DNA of 64,000 nt from Caenibius tardaugens NBRC 16725. Its GTDB lineage: Bacteria > Pseudomonadota > Alphaproteobacteria > Sphingomonadales > Sphingomonadaceae. Positions within the stretch are counted from its first letter, which is position 1; every line of letters starts with the position of its first letter. The notes under the pieces are model-generated. The model was given only the letters and a program-made list of their open reading frames with translations, was not told where the DNA came from and ran no database searches. Location: positions 3,270,001 through 3,334,000 of the forward strand of contig NZ_CP034179.1 in NCBI RefSeq assembly GCF_003860345.1. The letters run 5' to 3'. Below are positions 54,084-63,413 of the stretch, one piece after another. Both the position numbers and the translations under genes were made by a program.

Positions 54084-55273
54084 TCGGTTTCAGCCATACT
54101 GTCTGCCGTATCATCAATGTGGGTCATCTGCAGCTTGCCGTCGGTTACGGCAAATGCCAATCGCCCTTCGACCAGTTCCAGCGCATCCCTGCCGAACATT
54201 TCAAAGCGCCATCCATTCAGGACGGGCAGGTTGCGGACACCCGCCGCCAGGGCCTCGAGTTCATCGCTGCGGGTCAGCAGGCGCGCGGCAACGTCAATTT
54301 CCCGAGCCCTGATCTTGAGCAGCAGCTTGAGAAGATCCGCCACCAGCGCGCCTTCCTTGCCCAAAGGCGCGCCGCGCGGTGTCTTGGCGGGCATTTCGTC
54401 ATGGGGCAGGGGTTCGGCATCGCGCAGCGTGCGCATCAGGCGCTTGCCGATTTCGTTTTCGCTCCACGCCTGCGACAGGCCGCGCACCTTGGACAACTCC
54501 GCCTGTTTCGCCGGGGGATTGCTGGCGAGGTCGGCCAGAGTCTCATCACGCATGATTCGCCCGCGCGGGATATCCTTGTCCTGCGCTTCAAGCTCTCGCC
54601 AGCCGGCGATGGCCTTGAGCCGCCCCAGCACTTGCGGGTTGCGGCTGGGCGCGCGAATCTTGCGCCATGCACGCGATGGGTCGTTCCGATAATTTTCCGG
54701 ATCGGCCAGCGATTCCATTTCGATGTCGAGCCATTCGCCACGTCCGGTCTTGATCAGCCGCTTCAGCATGCGCGGGAAAATCTTCGCCAGATGGGTGACA
54801 TCGCCGATGGCATATTCGATCTGGCGATCGGTCAGCGGGCGGCGGGACCAGTCGGTAAACCGCGCGCCCTTGTCGATCGTCAGGCCCAGCCAGCTTTCGA
54901 CGAGATTCGCGTAGCCGATCTGTTCTGACTGGCTGATAGCCATCATCGCGATCTGCGTATCGAAGATCGGGTGTGGCGTTTTTCCCGTAAGATTGTAAAT
55001 TATTTCAACGTCCTGACCGCCAGCATGGAAGATCTTCAAAACATCTTCATTGTTGGTCAGCAGGTCGAGAAGGGGCGTCATATCGAGGCCCTGCGCCAAG
55101 GGGTCGATGGCCGCTGCTTCGTTCTGGTCGGCGATTTGCACGAGGCACAATTCCGGCCAATACGTGTTCTCGCGCATGAACTCCGTGTCGACCGCTACGA
55201 ATTCCGCCTTGGCAAGGCGGCTGCAGAGATCGGCAAGTTCTTCGGTCTTCGTAATGAGCTTGTGTATCTTCAT
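54080..55273 (-). CDS. rnd: Ribonuclease D
   Basis: RNase D is a 3'-5' exoribonuclease that trims tRNA precursors. The DEDDy exonuclease motifs are FVAVDTEFMRENTYWP (Exo I), FHAGGQDVEII (Exo II) and YAIGDVTHL (Exo III), followed by an HRDC domain. The start at 55273 gives 397 residues and begins MKIHKLIT; no strong ribosome binding site is seen. It is divergent from aspS and forms a two-gene unit with oxyR. Confidence 0.94.
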   Translation of the reverse strand: MKIHKLITKTEELADLCSRLAKAEFVAVDTEFMRENTYWPELCLVQIADQNEAAAIDPLAQGLDMTPLLDLLTNNEDVLKIFHAGGQDVEIIYNLTGKTPHPIFDTQIAMMAISQSEQIGYANLVESWLGLTIDKGARFTDWSRRPLTDRQIEYAIGDVTHLAKIFPRMLKRLIKTGRGEWLDIEMESLADPENYRNDPSRAWRKIRAPSRNPQVLGRLKAIAGWRELEAQDKDIPRGRIMRDETLADLASNPPAKQAELSKVRGLSQAWSENEIGKRLMRTLRDAEPLPHDEMPAKTPRGAPLGKEGALVADLLKLLLKIRAREIDVAARLLTRSDELEALAAGVRNLPVLNGWRFEMFGRDALELVEGRLAFAVTDGKLQMTHIDDTADSMAETE

Positions 55274-55398
55274 TCTGTCGTTTCTGTTTATGGTCAAGGA
55301 TGGCCTGGCCACCCGGCGCGGGTTGACAAAATCGTCGGGTTACCCTGTTAGCGCCGCCTTCCCCCTGCCCGATTGCGGGCAAATTGGAAAGAGTTTCG

Positions 55399-57189
55399 AT
55401 GTCGCATCCTTATCGTTCCCACACCTGCGGCGCCTTGACCAAGGCTGAAGTGGGCCAGACCGTCCGCCTTTCCGGCTGGGTACACCGCAAGCGTGACCAT
55501 GGTGGCGTGCTGTTTGTCGATCTTCGCGATCACTACGGCATCACCCAGATTGTTGCGGACGAAGACAGTCCGGCCTTGGCGGTCCTTGATGGGCTGCGGC
55601 TGGAAAGCGTCGTAACGATCGAGGGGGAGGTGAAGGCGCGCAGCGAAGCGACAGTCAATCCCAACCTCTCCACCGGCGCGATCGAAGTCTATGCCCGCGG
55701 TGTGGATGTGCAGAGCCGGGCGGAAGAGCTGCCGATGCCTGTGGCGGGGGAGCAGGAATATCCGGAGGATATCCGTCTCAAGTACCGCTTCCTCGATCTG
55801 CGGCGCGAAACGCTGCACGCCAATATCGTGACGCGTACGAAGATCATCTCGGACATGCGTCGCCGCATGGAAGGGGCGGGCTTCACCGAATATTCGACTC
55901 CGATCCTGACGGCATCCAGCCCCGAAGGCGCGCGCGACTTCCTCGTGCCCAGTCGTATTCATGCGGGGCGTTTTTATGCGCTTCCGCAGGCTCCGCAACA
56001 GTACAAACAGTTGCTGATGGTTGCCGGGTTCGATCGTTATTTCCAGATCGCACCCTGTTTCCGCGATGAAGATCCGCGGGCTGATCGGCTGCCGGGCGAA
56101 TTCTACCAGCTCGATCTGGAAATGAGCTTCGTGACTCAGGAAGAAATCTGGGAAACGATGGAACCCGTGATTGCGGGGGTGTTCGAAACCTTTGCGAACG
56201 GACAGCATGTCACGCCTTCGGGCAGCTTCCCGCGCATTTCGCATGCCGATGCGATGCTGAAGTATGGTTCGGACAAGCCCGACTTGCGCAACCCGCTGAT
56301 CATTTCTGATGTGACGCAGCATTTCACGCAGTCCGGTTTCGGCCTGTTCGAAAAGATCGTCGGGTCCGGCGGGGTGGTGCGTGTGGTGCCCGCGCCGAAC
56401 ACTGCGGACAAGAGCCGCAAGTTCTTCGACGACATGAACGACTGGGCGCGCGGCGAAGGCTATGCAGGCCTTGGCTATGTCACGCGCAAAGGTGGTGAAT
56501 TTGGTGGCCCGATCGCCAAGAACCACGGCGCGGAACGGATGGAAGAGCTGTACAACGCGCTCGGCCTTGGCCCTGATGATGGCCTGTTCTTCGCTGCCGG
56601 CAAGGAAGAAGGCGCAGCCAAGCTTGCGGGCGCCGCGCGTATTCGCGTGGGCGAACTGCTCGATCTCGTCGCGAAGGACCGGTTCGAACTGGCGTGGATT
56701 GTCGATTTCCCGTTCTATGAATGGGATGAAGAAAACAAGAAGGTCGAATTCAGCCACAACCCGTTCTCGATGCCGCAGGGTGGCATCGAAGCGCTGCAGA
56801 ACCAGGACCCGCTGACGATCAATGCGTTCCAGTACGATCTCGTCTGTAACGGCTATGAAATCGCGTCGGGTTCGATCCGTAACCACGTGCCGGAAACCAT
56901 GGTGAAGGCATTTGAGCTGGTCGGCCTGTCGAAGCAGGATGTCGAAGATCGCTTCGGCGGTCTTTATCGCGCATTCCAGTATGGCGCCCCGCCGCACGGT
57001 GGCATGGCTGCCGGTGTGGACCGCATTGTCATGCTGCTGTGCGGTGCCGTAAACTTGCGCGAAATCACGCTGTTCCCGATGAATCAGCGTGCCGAAGACC
57101 TGCTGATGGGGGCGCCGAGTCCGGCTGAACCGAAGCAGTTGCGTGAATTGCATATGCGGATTGTGGAACCGCCCAAACCGCAGGACTGA
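55399..57189 (+). CDS. aspS: Aspartyl-tRNA synthetase (Asp or Asp/Asn type)
   Basis: This class II bacterial-type AspRS has the OB-fold anticodon domain ([23 protein letters not shown] in parts), motif 2 ([11 protein letters not shown]), the GAD insertion domain and motif 3 ([13 protein letters not shown]). At 596 residues it is full length. In bacteria relying on GatCAB it can be non-discriminating; this cannot be judged from sequence by eye. GGAAAGAG precedes the ATG at 55399; a TTG five codons upstream is less likely. Confidence 0.96.
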   Translation: MSHPYRSHTCGALTKAEVGQTVRLSGWVHRKRDHGGVLFVDLRDHYGITQIVADEDSPALAVLDGLRLESVVTIEGEVKARSEATVNPNLSTGAIEVYARGVDVQSRAEELPMPVAGEQEYPEDIRLKYRFLDLRRETLHANIVTRTKIISDMRRRMEGAGFTEYSTPILTASSPEGARDFLVPSRIHAGRFYALPQAPQQYKQLLMVAGFDRYFQIAPCFRDEDPRADRLPGEFYQLDLEMSFVTQEEIWETMEPVIAGVFETFANGQHVTPSGSFPRISHADAMLKYGSDKPDLRNPLIISDVTQHFTQSGFGLFEKIVGSGGVVRVVPAPNTADKSRKFFDDMNDWARGEGYAGLGYVTRKGGEFGGPIAKNHGAERMEELYNALGLGPDDGLFFAAGKEEGAAKLAGAARIRVGELLDLVAKDRFELAWIVDFPFYEWDEENKKVEFSHNPFSMPQGGIEALQNQDPLTINAFQYDLVCNGYEIASGSIRNHVPETMVKAFELVGLSKQDVEDRFGGLYRAFQYGAPPHGGMAAGVDRIVMLLCGAVNLREITLFPMNQRAEDLLMGAPSPAEPKQLRELHMRIVEPPKPQD

Positions 57190-57321
57190 GGTTTCCGAAA
57201 GGGGAGGTGTTGCGTCAGCAATGTGGAAACAGCGTGGGGCTTGCCCCCATTTCCCTTGCCAGCGCACGCGCTACTCATTAGGGCAAATGCCAATTCTGGC
57301 TCCCAAAGTAAGAGGGAAAAC

Positions 57322-57558
57322 ATGAGCGATACCGCCGACCGCGTGAAGAAGATTGTCGTCGAACACCTGGGCGTGGAGGCCGACAAGGTTTCTCCCGATG
57401 CCAGCTTCATTGACGATCTGGGCGCAGACAGCCTCGACATCGTCGAACTGGTGATGGCTTTTGAAGAAGAATTCGGCGTCGAAATCCCCGATGATGCGGC
57501 TGAAAAAATCGGCACCGTCGGCGACGCGATCAAGTACATCGACGAAAACAAGGGCTGA
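57322..57558 (+). CDS. acpP: Acyl carrier protein
   Basis: ACP carries fatty-acyl chains on a phosphopantetheine at Ser37 in the [14 protein letters not shown] motif. The 78-residue, acidic, four-helix protein is of standard size. AGAGGG precedes the ATG; a frame beginning 99 bp earlier has no support. fabF and mltG follow, the common acpP-fabF-mltG order. Confidence 0.97.
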   Translation: MSDTADRVKKIVVEHLGVEADKVSPDASFIDDLGADSLDIVELVMAFEEEFGVEIPDDAAEKIGTVGDAIKYIDENKG

Positions 57559-57610
57559 TAGCCCGGTTTCCCGCCGCACTCGCCTGGCGGCAGTCGGCGG
57601 GACTTCGACA

Positions 57611-57645
57611 GGCTCGACCCTGAAGGGTTGGGCCTGTTGGTTTTT
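57611..57645 (+). terminator. Attenuator-like terminator between acpP and fabF
   Basis: GGCTCGACCC and GGGTTGGGCC (57611-57620, 57625-57634) form a 10-bp stem with two wobbles and a TGAA loop; TTTTT follows at 57641-57645 after six bases. Partial termination would explain the much higher need for ACP than FabF. The stem-to-T spacing is long, so efficiency is doubtful. Confidence 0.45.
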
Positions 57646-57659
57646 ACGGAGAGTAGATT

Positions 57660-58925
57660 ATGCGTCGTGTGGTCGTTACCGGTCTCGGGCTTGTCACCCC
57701 GCTGGGTGCTGATGTCGAAACCGCCTGGGCGAACGTTCTTGCCAGCAAGAGCGGAGCGGGTCCGATTACCCGGTTCGATGCGTCCGACCAGAAATGCCGT
57801 ATCGCTTGTGAAGTGAAACCGGCCGACCATCCTTACGGCTTTGATGCGGACAAGCGTGTCGACACCAAGGTGCAGCGCCAGGTCGATCCGTTCATCGTCT
57901 ATGGGATCGATGCCGCTGGACAGGCCATTGAAGACGCAGGTCTTACCGATATGGACGAAGCAACCCGTTATCGCGCGGGCTGTTCGATCGGTTCGGGCAT
58001 TGGCGGGCTTCCCGGCATTGAAAAAGAATCGCTGGTTTTGGCCGAAAAGGGGCCGGGTCGCGTATCGCCGCACTTCGTGCATGGCCGCCTGATCAATCTC
58101 ATCTCGGGCCAGGTCTCGATCAAATACGGGCTGATGGGCCCGAATCACGCAGTCGTGACCGCATGTTCCACGGGTGCCCATTCGATTGGCGATGCCGCGC
58201 GCATGATCAAGGATGGCGACGCGGATATCATGCTGGCGGGCGGTGCGGAAAGCACGATCTGCCCGATCGGTATTGCCGGGTTTGCACAGGCTCGCGCGCT
58301 TTCCACCGCGTTCAACGATCAGCCGGAAAAGGCCAGCCGGCCTTACGATGAAGCCCGTGATGGCTTCGTTATGGGCGAAGGCGCGGGTGTCGTCGTGCTG
58401 GAAGAGTACGAACACGCCAAGGCACGCGGTGCGAAGATTTACGCTGAAGTCGTCGGCTATGGCCTGTCGGGCGATGCCCATCACGTGACCGCGCCGCATC
58501 CGGAAGGATCGGGTGCCTATCGTTCGATGGAAATGGCCTTGCGCAAGGCTGGCATGACTCCGTCAGACATCGATTATATCAATGCGCACGGCACATCGAC
58601 CCCGCTGGGCGATGAACTGGAACTGGGCGCTGTGCGGCGCCTGTTCGGGGATGCCATGGAAAATGTGTCGATGAGCTCGACCAAATCGGCCATCGGGCAC
58701 CTCCTTGGCGGCGCCGGTGCGGTGGAATCGATTTTCTGCATTCTCGCCCTGCGCGACCAGATCGTGCCGCCGACACTCAATCTCGATAACCCGAGCGAAA
58801 GCTGCGTGGGTGTCGATCTTGTTCCGCACACGGCAAAGAAGCGCAAGGTTCGCGCCGTGCTGAACAACAGTTTCGGCTTCGGTGGCACCAATGCCAGCCT
58901 GGTGATGAAACAGGTCGACGACTGA
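57660..58925 (+). CDS. fabF: 3-oxoacyl-[ACP] synthase II
   Basis: KAS II elongates acyl-ACP by decarboxylative condensation. The catalytic triad is Cys169 (VTACSTGAHS), the His of NAHGTSTPLGD and the His of GHLLGGAGAV, with the C-terminal NNSFGFGGTNASLV loop. 421 residues is standard. Confidence 0.97.
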   Translation: MRRVVVTGLGLVTPLGADVETAWANVLASKSGAGPITRFDASDQKCRIACEVKPADHPYGFDADKRVDTKVQRQVDPFIVYGIDAAGQAIEDAGLTDMDEATRYRAGCSIGSGIGGLPGIEKESLVLAEKGPGRVSPHFVHGRLINLISGQVSIKYGLMGPNHAVVTACSTGAHSIGDAARMIKDGDADIMLAGGAESTICPIGIAGFAQARALSTAFNDQPEKASRPYDEARDGFVMGEGAGVVVLEEYEHAKARGAKIYAEVVGYGLSGDAHHVTAPHPEGSGAYRSMEMALRKAGMTPSDIDYINAHGTSTPLGDELELGAVRRLFGDAMENVSMSSTKSAIGHLLGGAGAVESIFCILALRDQIVPPTLNLDNPSESCVGVDLVPHTAKKRKVRAVLNNSFGFGGTNASLVMKQVDD

Positions 58926-58926
58926 T

Positions 58927-59898
58927 ATGGTCCGGCGCGGCAGGCGGCTCCTGCTGGCGGCGGGGCTGGCCCTGCTCGCCGTTGTCGGTATTTTCGCCTA
59001 CGGCTGGTACGGGCAGGGGCCTCTCGAGAAGGAACATTCTTTTCTCGTGCGCTCCGGCTCCTCGCTGGCCGTTGTCGCGCAAGATCTGGAAAAGGCCGGG
59101 GCAATCCGGTCGGCTGATGCCTTTCTGCTGCGCGCCAAGGTTTTTGGCAGCAACGATGCGATCAAGGCCGGTGAGTTTCTCCTCCCCGCCGGGGCAAGTT
59201 CCGCGCGTATTCTCGGTATTCTGCAGGGCAGCGAAGTTGTCCGTCGGTTCGTGACCATTCCAGAAGGCATGCCTTCCATTATGGTCCACGAAAGGTTGAT
59301 GGCCGAACCCTTGCTGACCGGCGAAATCCCGGTACCGGCAGAAGGCTCGGTGCTGCCGGAAAGCTACGATTTTGAACGCGGGGAATCACGCGCCGCCGTG
59401 CTTAAACGCATGCAGACTGCGATGGATCGCACGCTTGCGGAACTGTGGGCCAAACGTGGCCCCAATATCGCGGTGAAGACACCGCGCGAAGCGCTCACCC
59501 TGGCGGCCATTGTCGAAAAGGAAACAGGCAAACCGGCGGAACGGCGGATGGTGGCAGGGCTCTATTCCAACCGTGTGAAGCAGGGCATGATGTTGCAGGC
59601 CGATCCCACGATCATTTATCCGATCACGAAGGGCAAACCGCTTGGCCGCCGTATCCGGCAATCGGAAATTCAGGCGGTCAACGATTACAATACGTACACC
59701 ATGACCGGGCTGCCCAAGGGGCCGATCACCAATCCGGGGCGGGAATCGATCGCTGCCGTGCTCAATCCTGCAAAGACATCAGCGCTTTACATGGTTGCCG
59801 ATGGCACGGGCGGGCATGCGTTTGCCGATACGCTCGATCAGCATAATGCCAATGTCCAGAAATGGTTCGCGCTGCGCCGCGCACGCGGGGAGATGTAG
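58927..59898 (+). CDS. mltG: Endolytic murein transglycosylase MltG
   Basis: MltG (YceG) cleaves nascent glycan strands and may terminate polymerisation. It has an N-terminal membrane anchor, a LysM-like segment and the YceG domain with catalytic Glu197 in TLAAIVEKETG and the QADPTIIYP and GLPKGPITNPG motifs. 323 residues. It begins one base after the fabF stop. Confidence 0.94.
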   Translation: MVRRGRRLLLAAGLALLAVVGIFAYGWYGQGPLEKEHSFLVRSGSSLAVVAQDLEKAGAIRSADAFLLRAKVFGSNDAIKAGEFLLPAGASSARILGILQGSEVVRRFVTIPEGMPSIMVHERLMAEPLLTGEIPVPAEGSVLPESYDFERGESRAAVLKRMQTAMDRTLAELWAKRGPNIAVKTPREALTLAAIVEKETGKPAERRMVAGLYSNRVKQGMMLQADPTIIYPITKGKPLGRRIRQSEIQAVNDYNTYTMTGLPKGPITNPGRESIAAVLNPAKTSALYMVADGTGGHAFADTLDQHNANVQKWFALRRARGEM

Positions 59899-59900
59899 CG

Positions 59901-60437
59901 ATGGTCGGGGCGGGTGCGCGGCACGCGCCCCTGCTGGTTACGGCGCAAATGCCGCCTGACATTTTTTCCTGGGCGGACGGCCTGCGCCGTGCCCATTTCC
60001 CGCCCGAACGCAATCGCATCGCGGCCCATGTCACGCTATTTCATGGGTTGCCGCCATCGGGCGGGCAGGAGATTCGCGCAGCCTTGGCCCGCGCCGCTTC
60101 CAGCCATGCGCCGCCATCTGCGCAAATCATGGGCGTAATGCCGTTGGGCGGGGGGACCGCGCTGAAAGTTGTCAGCCCTGCCATGACGACGATTCGGCGT
60201 GATCTCGCCGAACTGTTCCATGGAATGCTTTCCAGCCAGGATTCGCATCCGTTGGTCTTGCACATCACTGTGCAAAACAAGGTGTCCGTAGACGCTGCGA
60301 AGGCACTTCAGGCCATGCTGGAAAAGACTCTGAAGCCCCGAAAATTCGCCTTTTCCGGCCTAGCCTTACACGCGTGGCGTGACGGGTTGTGGGACTTTAT
60401 GCAAGAATGGCGTTTCAGGGGCGCAAAGGGTGGTTGA
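59901..60437 (+). CDS. 2H phosphoesterase (2'-5' RNA ligase/ThpR-like)
   Basis: Two HxT/S-type motifs, HVTLFHG and LHITVQN, define the 2H phosphoesterase superfamily; members open 2',3'-cyclic phosphates or ligate RNA ends in vitro. The 178-residue length fits. The ATG at 59901 lies two bases after the mltG stop; a longer frame upstream is shadow. The biological substrate is unknown. Confidence 0.85.
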   Translation: MVGAGARHAPLLVTAQMPPDIFSWADGLRRAHFPPERNRIAAHVTLFHGLPPSGGQEIRAALARAASSHAPPSAQIMGVMPLGGGTALKVVSPAMTTIRRDLAELFHGMLSSQDSHPLVLHITVQNKVSVDAAKALQAMLEKTLKPRKFAFSGLALHAWRDGLWDFMQEWRFRGAKGG

Positions 60438-60505
60438 CCGACGGCAGGCACCGCCCTAAGAGCGCGGCCTGCCGGGACGTTCGGTGCGTCCCCAGCCTCT
60501 ATTGG

Positions 60506-60582
60506 GGCGGAGTAGCTCAGCCGGTTAGAGCAGCGGAATCATAATCCGCGTGTCGGGGGTTCGAGTCCCTCCTCCGCTACCA
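60506..60582 (+). tRNA. tRNA-Met (anticodon CAT, elongator type)
   Basis: A full cloverleaf: acceptor GGCGGAG/CTCCGCT with a G1-T72 wobble, D arm GCTCAGCCGGTTAGAGC, anticodon stem GCGGA/TCCGC with loop ATCATAA, T arm GGGGGTTCGAGTCCCTC, A73 and encoded CCA at 60580-60582. A CAT anticodon can also mark lysidine-modified tRNA-Ile2; the overall sequence is like alphaproteobacterial elongator tRNA-Met. The 277 bp that follow show no convincing gene. Confidence 0.93.
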
Positions 60583-60859
60583 AACCTTCCACATGATATC
60601 CCAGGCATGCCCCGGCAGGGGGGCTTCGCAGCACGTTTACGTTGCATATCTGTATCTGGAGCCATCGGTTCGACATGGGTTTGGGTGGCTCATGCGACGT
60701 GGTGTTGCGCGCGGGGAAGGTCTGGTGGGCCTGTGCGACCGGATAGCGAACCGGGCGCGATAGCAATCAGGGAACGCTGTTTACGGCGGCAAATGAAGAG
60801 TTTGCTTGGGTGGCGCCTTGTGCAAAGGACCGAAGCATAATGCTGACGGGAGAATGGGA

Positions 60860-61870
60860 ATGGGCATGATGCGCGCAGCAGTTTCATACGGTGCAGGGGC
60901 CCCGCTCGTCATTGAACAGCGTCCCATACCGGAATGTGGCGCGACCGACCTGCTTGTCCGGATCGAGCGCTGCGGAATATGTGGCAGTGATCTGCATGCC
61001 CATGATTTCGATGGCGTGCAGAACGATGCGGGAACCATACCAGGGCATGAAATTGCCGGAACCATCGCGGCTATCGGTGATGCCGTATCCGGATTCTCGA
61101 TTGGCGAGCGCATCGCGGTTTATCCCGCTGTGGGCTGCGGCACATGCGCGGCATGCGAACGCGGCAACCCCATTCTGTGCCCCGCAGCAGAGTGGGTAAG
61201 CGGCGGATATGCCGAATATATTCGGGTTCCGGCCGTTGCCGCGATCCGCATACCTCCCGACCTCAATCCGGAACATGCGGCGCTGATCGAACCGCTCACA
61301 GTCAGCCTCTATGGCCTCAAAGTCGGTAATCTTGCTCGTGGCGAGCGCGTCCTGATTCTCGGGGCCGGCTCTATTGCTCTGGCTGCGATCTATTGGGCAC
61401 GGCGTATGGGGGCTGAAAAAGTGGTGGTTATGTCACGCACGGCACGCCGCGCCGATATGGCAGCCGCTATGGGGGCCGATGCCTTCGTTAGCTATGGTGA
61501 CGATGAGCAGGCCCATGTGCAGCAGCAGCTTGGAGGAAGCGCGGATATCGTTGTCGAATGCGTTGGCGCGCCGGGCATGTTGGACCGAGCCGTCCGTCAC
61601 GCTGGTCTCTATGGCCGCGTGGTGTCCCTTGGGCTCGGCGCCCGGCCAGAGACCGTTGTTCCGGTCATGGCGGGGATGAAGGGCGTTTCCCTCTATTTTC
61701 CGGTTGGCTATTCCATGGATGATTTTCGCACCACGGCGGACGCAGTGCGAAATGGTGAAGTTGATCCCGCAATAATGATCAGTTCGGTTATTCCACTTGA
61801 GGCAGTGCCAGAGCGCTTCAAGGCTCTGCAGGGGAACCATAACGAAACGAAGGTTCACATCGCGCCCTAG
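60860..61870 (+). CDS. Zinc-dependent medium-chain alcohol/sugar-alcohol dehydrogenase
   Basis: An MDR-superfamily enzyme with catalytic zinc ligands Cys (CGICGSDLH) and HE (GHEIAG), a four-cysteine structural zinc lobe (GCGTCAACERGNPILC) and the Rossmann loop ILGAGSIALAA. Substrate unknown; threonine or sorbitol dehydrogenase-like. Several in-frame ATGs lie at 60854, 60860, 60866 and 60869; 60860 has the best spacing to GGGAGA. About 336 residues. Confidence 0.87.
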   Translation: MGMMRAAVSYGAGAPLVIEQRPIPECGATDLLVRIERCGICGSDLHAHDFDGVQNDAGTIPGHEIAGTIAAIGDAVSGFSIGERIAVYPAVGCGTCAACERGNPILCPAAEWVSGGYAEYIRVPAVAAIRIPPDLNPEHAALIEPLTVSLYGLKVGNLARGERVLILGAGSIALAAIYWARRMGAEKVVVMSRTARRADMAAAMGADAFVSYGDDEQAHVQQQLGGSADIVVECVGAPGMLDRAVRHAGLYGRVVSLGLGARPETVVPVMAGMKGVSLYFPVGYSMDDFRTTADAVRNGEVDPAIMISSVIPLEAVPERFKALQGNHNETKVHIAP

Positions 61871-62027
61871 GTGGTGTCGGGGCGGCAGGCCCGTCAGGTT
61901 TGCATTTGCATGATGGCGATGCCCCTCGAACGTGCAGGTGACACACATCGTGGTGCGGGGTAGGTCAGGGTATGTTTTCGAAATCTCTATCCGTCCGCCA
62001 TTCCAATCGTGAATCGGGGATGCGGAC

Positions 62028-62720
62028 ATGAACGACCTGTTTTCGATGCGCACCGTTCATGAGGAAACCATTGCGCGCCGCGATGCGGAACATTTTCTGG
62101 CCTCGCCAGAGCCTGTGCATCTTGTCGATTGCGATTTGCAAGAGGCTGATCTTTCGGGGCTGGATCTGTCCGGCTGGCATTTTGAGCGATGCCGGTTGCG
62201 CAATGCGAATCTGTCTGCAGCGAAACTTGAGGAAACGGTCTGGCAGTCGTGCCGTGGCGGTTTTACCAATTTCACCGGGGCATTTCTGGGTGATGCGCGC
62301 TTTACGGCCAGCGATTTCAACAATTCCGTCCTGCGCGGCGCGCGGTTGGCGGGGGCCATGTTCGTGCACTGCAAGTTGACCGGGGCGGATCTGACCGATG
62401 CCAGCGCATTTGGCGTCCGGTTTGAGGAAACGTTACTGGTTGCGGCAAAGCTGCAGGGCCATTCGTTTCACAAGCAGGTGCTGAAGAAGGTCGATTTTGC
62501 GCAAGCGGACCTGCGCAAATGCGATTTTCGGGCCGCAGCGTTCGAGGATTGCAGCCTGCGCGATGCCAATGTCAGCGGATCGCGTTTCACAGGCGCCGAT
62601 CTGCGTGGCGCCGATCTGGGTGGGTTCCGGCTGGATGATGCGAGCCTGTTTCGCGGGGCGACAATCTCGCGGGAGCAGGCGGGGCAATTGCTGGGTGAAC
62701 TGGGGCTCAACGTCCGCTGA
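62028..62720 (+). CDS. Pentapeptide repeat protein, Qnr/McbG-like
   Basis: The 230-residue protein consists of about 35 A(D/N)LXX-type five-residue repeats, such as ADLSG LDLSG and ADLRG ADLGG, which form a right-handed quadrilateral beta-helix. The length, break in the repeats and charge resemble Qnr-like DNA-mimic proteins that protect gyrase, but chromosomal relatives of unknown role are common. No mobile element or cassette is nearby. Confidence 0.82.
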   Translation: MNDLFSMRTVHEETIARRDAEHFLASPEPVHLVDCDLQEADLSGLDLSGWHFERCRLRNANLSAAKLEETVWQSCRGGFTNFTGAFLGDARFTASDFNNSVLRGARLAGAMFVHCKLTGADLTDASAFGVRFEETLLVAAKLQGHSFHKQVLKKVDFAQADLRKCDFRAAAFEDCSLRDANVSGSRFTGADLRGADLGGFRLDDASLFRGATISREQAGQLLGELGLNVR

Positions 62721-62838
62721 ACGGCGTGTGCTGATCTTTCAGCAGTAATAGTAGTGAAGATCCGGCTATGATTACGGCCCGAAATACGACGATCCGCGAC
62801 GACCATGCAGCCGCCGCGGATCGCGTGTGTTATCAAAA

Positions 62839-63384
62839 TTACTGTGCCAGCGCGCTTTCGATGGCGGCGGTCAATTGCGTATCATCGGGTGCGGTAGTCG
62901 GCGCGTAGCGCGCAATCACGGCGCCATCCTTGCCAATCAGGAACTTTTCGAAGTTCCACAGCACATCCGGGTCTTCCGTCGGAGTCATGCCGAAACCGCG
63001 CAGACGTTCGCGGAAGCTTTCGGCATCGCCCTGCTTCGCGGGTTGTGCCCGGGTCAGTTCCGCATAGAGCGGCTGCTGGTTCGCGCCCGTGACGTCCGCT
63101 TTGCTGAACATCGGGAAGGTCACCCCGTAATTGGCCGAGCAGAACTGCGCGATTTCGGCGTTCGAGCCCGGTTCCTGGGCGCCAAAGTCATTGGCAGGGA
63201 AGCCAAGCACTTCAAAACCCTGATCCTTGTACTGGCCGTACAGTTTCTCGAGCCCTTCGTACTGGGGGGTAAGGCCGCATTGCGATGCGACATTCACCAC
63301 CAGCAGGACATTGCCGGAATGGTTGGCCAGACTGTCCGCACTGCCATCGAGGCGGGTCAGCGGAATGGCGGCAAGATCAGACAT
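62839..63384 (-). CDS. Glutathione peroxidase family protein
   Basis: The thioredoxin-fold peroxidase has NVASQCGLTPQY with peroxidatic Cys36 (Cys rather than selenocysteine), GFPANDFGAQEPGS and WNFEKFLIGKDG, the GPx active-site tetrad. 181 residues. It reduces organic hydroperoxides, using thioredoxin or glutathione; the donor is unknown. Confidence 0.92.
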   Translation of the reverse strand: MSDLAAIPLTRLDGSADSLANHSGNVLLVVNVASQCGLTPQYEGLEKLYGQYKDQGFEVLGFPANDFGAQEPGSNAEIAQFCSANYGVTFPMFSKADVTGANQQPLYAELTRAQPAKQGDAESFRERLRGFGMTPTEDPDVLWNFEKFLIGKDGAVIARYAPTTAPDDTQLTAAIESALAQ

Positions 63385-63413
63385 GGTATTCTCCCTAGTT
63401 TCTTCTGCGTGCC

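Noticed and set aside
55348-57267. 639-codon minus-strand frame over aspS
   Set aside because: Shadow of AspRS; no recognisable domain.
60583-60859. 96-codon plus-strand ORF after tRNA-Met
   Set aside because: It begins within the tRNA, has no ribosome binding site and no domain; judged non-coding.
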